A DNA stretch of 5,831 nt from Bin55 sp964511425 (GTDB lineage: Bacteria > Pseudomonadota > Gammaproteobacteria > Pseudomonadales > Azotimanducaceae): NCBI GenBank assembly GCA_964511425.1, contig CAZEFI010000079.1, positions 1 to 5,831 of the forward strand, in the 5' to 3' direction. The notes under the pieces were generated by a model that searched no databases, was not told the DNA's origin, and was given only the letters and a program-made list of their open reading frames with translations. This document shows, in pieces, positions 5,327 to 5,831 of the stretch (its first letter is position 1; each line of letters starts with the position of its first letter). Made by a program: the position numbers and the translations under genes.

Positions 5327-5831
5327 CGGTTACGCTATTGACTTGAAGCTCTTTTTCTTGTTCATGTTCTGTTAAACGTCTTGATACGGTACTTTGGGAT
5401 ATTCCGAGAACGCGTGCAACCTCGGTTTGTGTCAGACCTGCGTTTTCAATCAAAGCTACAGGTAGAGCTGCATCGTTGCGAAGTAACAATTCTCTTTGGT
5501 GGTCGTTAAAAAGAAGCCCGTTTAAAGTGACTTGACGTCTTAGCGCGGGGAAGAGACCGTGAATACGAAAACTACCTTCGTTTCGTGATTCGTCTTGCTC
5601 GCGTTCATGCATAACTAAGTATCGCTTGCCACCCGTGATTAAGGATTCAAGGTCTGAACCGCTCATACCATCAGTTAGCCATACTAACATGCGAATATAA
5701 CTGTCGGGTAAACGAACTGGTTCTAGAAATCGTTTAAGCATGACAGCTCTTGTGTTAGAGTTCGGTTTGGGTATTTGGATGCGAGCATCAAATCTCCGCC
5801 ATACTGCTGGATCAAGCAAGTGTTCGTGGTT
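5310..5831 (-). CDS. ietA: IetA-like AAA+ ATPase, C-terminal part, with helix-turn-helix tail (partial)
   Basis: The last 173 residues of a gene that begins beyond the right edge are visible, and the frame is open to the edge. The first residues, NHEHLLDPAVWRRFD, are the classic AAA+ stretch after Walker B: a sensor-1 Asn followed by the arginine-finger pair RRFD (12-15). The small helical lid follows with GMSGSDLESLI (about 55-65). Walker A and B are off-window. Residues 133-153 (TEVARVLGISQSTVSRRL) form a clear helix-turn-helix, followed by a short charged tail. The ATPase is expected to use ATP to control or feed the S8 protease encoded next, whose ATG lies within its last codons. The HTH suggests contact with DNA or self-regulation. 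A TTG at 5819-5817 could be read as a start, but it lies inside the AAA+ domain and is not real. AAA+ identity is sure. Assignment as IetA comes mainly from its neighbour. Confidence 0.8.
   Translation of the reverse strand, partial: NHEHLLDPAVWRRFDARIQIPKPNSNTRAVMLKRFLEPVRLPDSYIRMLVWLTDGMSGSDLESLITGGKRYLVMHEREQDESRNEGSFRIHGLFPALRRQVTLNGLLFNDHQRELLLRNDAALPVALIENAGLTQTEVARVLGISQSTVSRRLTEHEQEKELQVNSVTDERAN

Noticed and set aside
5817..5819. TTG as start of a small HTH protein
   Set aside because: The frame continues to the window edge with NHEH, which matches the AAA+ sensor-1 region, so the TTG is internal to a longer gene.
1..5831. CRISPR array, tRNA or rRNA
   Set aside because: I saw no regularly spaced direct repeats, cloverleaf with CCA-type end, or conserved rRNA sequence on reading both strands.

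Overview
The window is about 5.8 kb of bacterial accessory DNA with moderate GC content (I estimate mid-40s percent by eye). Nothing in it gives a safe species. The arginine codons lean towards CGA/CGT and there is a decayed IS3-type transposase gene, so it could come from one of several environmental phyla, Planctomycetota among them. That is a weak inference.

Layout from left to right. (1) Positions 1-41, minus strand: the first 13 codons of a gene leaving the window, with a clear ribosome binding site. (2) About 400 bp of AT-rich divergent intergenic DNA. (3) A complete plus-strand gene for a Fic-family AMP transferase with a built-in N-terminal inhibitory motif and a C-terminal winged helix. 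Its best start is a GTG at 468. (4) A gene-free stretch (1578-2070) holding an array of GTTTGT/ACAAAC half-sites directly behind fic and a separate long imperfect hairpin. (5) 2071-2352: an IS3-family orfA remnant with an in-frame amber codon and no orfB after it. (6) 2353-2779: a decayed or non-coding stretch ending in a hairpin behind the next operon. (7) Minus strand, 5831 to 2780: the end of an AAA+ ATPase gene followed, with a 17-nt overlap, by a complete 848-residue subtilisin-like (S8) protease.

The ATPase/protease pair is the main content. The gene order, the overlap, a cytoplasmic S8 protease with a long N-terminal extension and the AAA+ partner all match the two-gene IetAS system. 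IetAS was first described as a plasmid incompatibility/toxin-antitoxin-like pair in Agrobacterium and later listed as an anti-phage system. The ATPase here carries an evident C-terminal helix-turn-helix, which hints at DNA binding or autoregulation. With the Fic gene and transposase debris the window reads as part of a defence or mobile island. I find a recognisable system rather than a wholly new one. The least explained elements are the half-site array behind fic, the 1737-1779 hairpin and the HTH tail of the ATPase.
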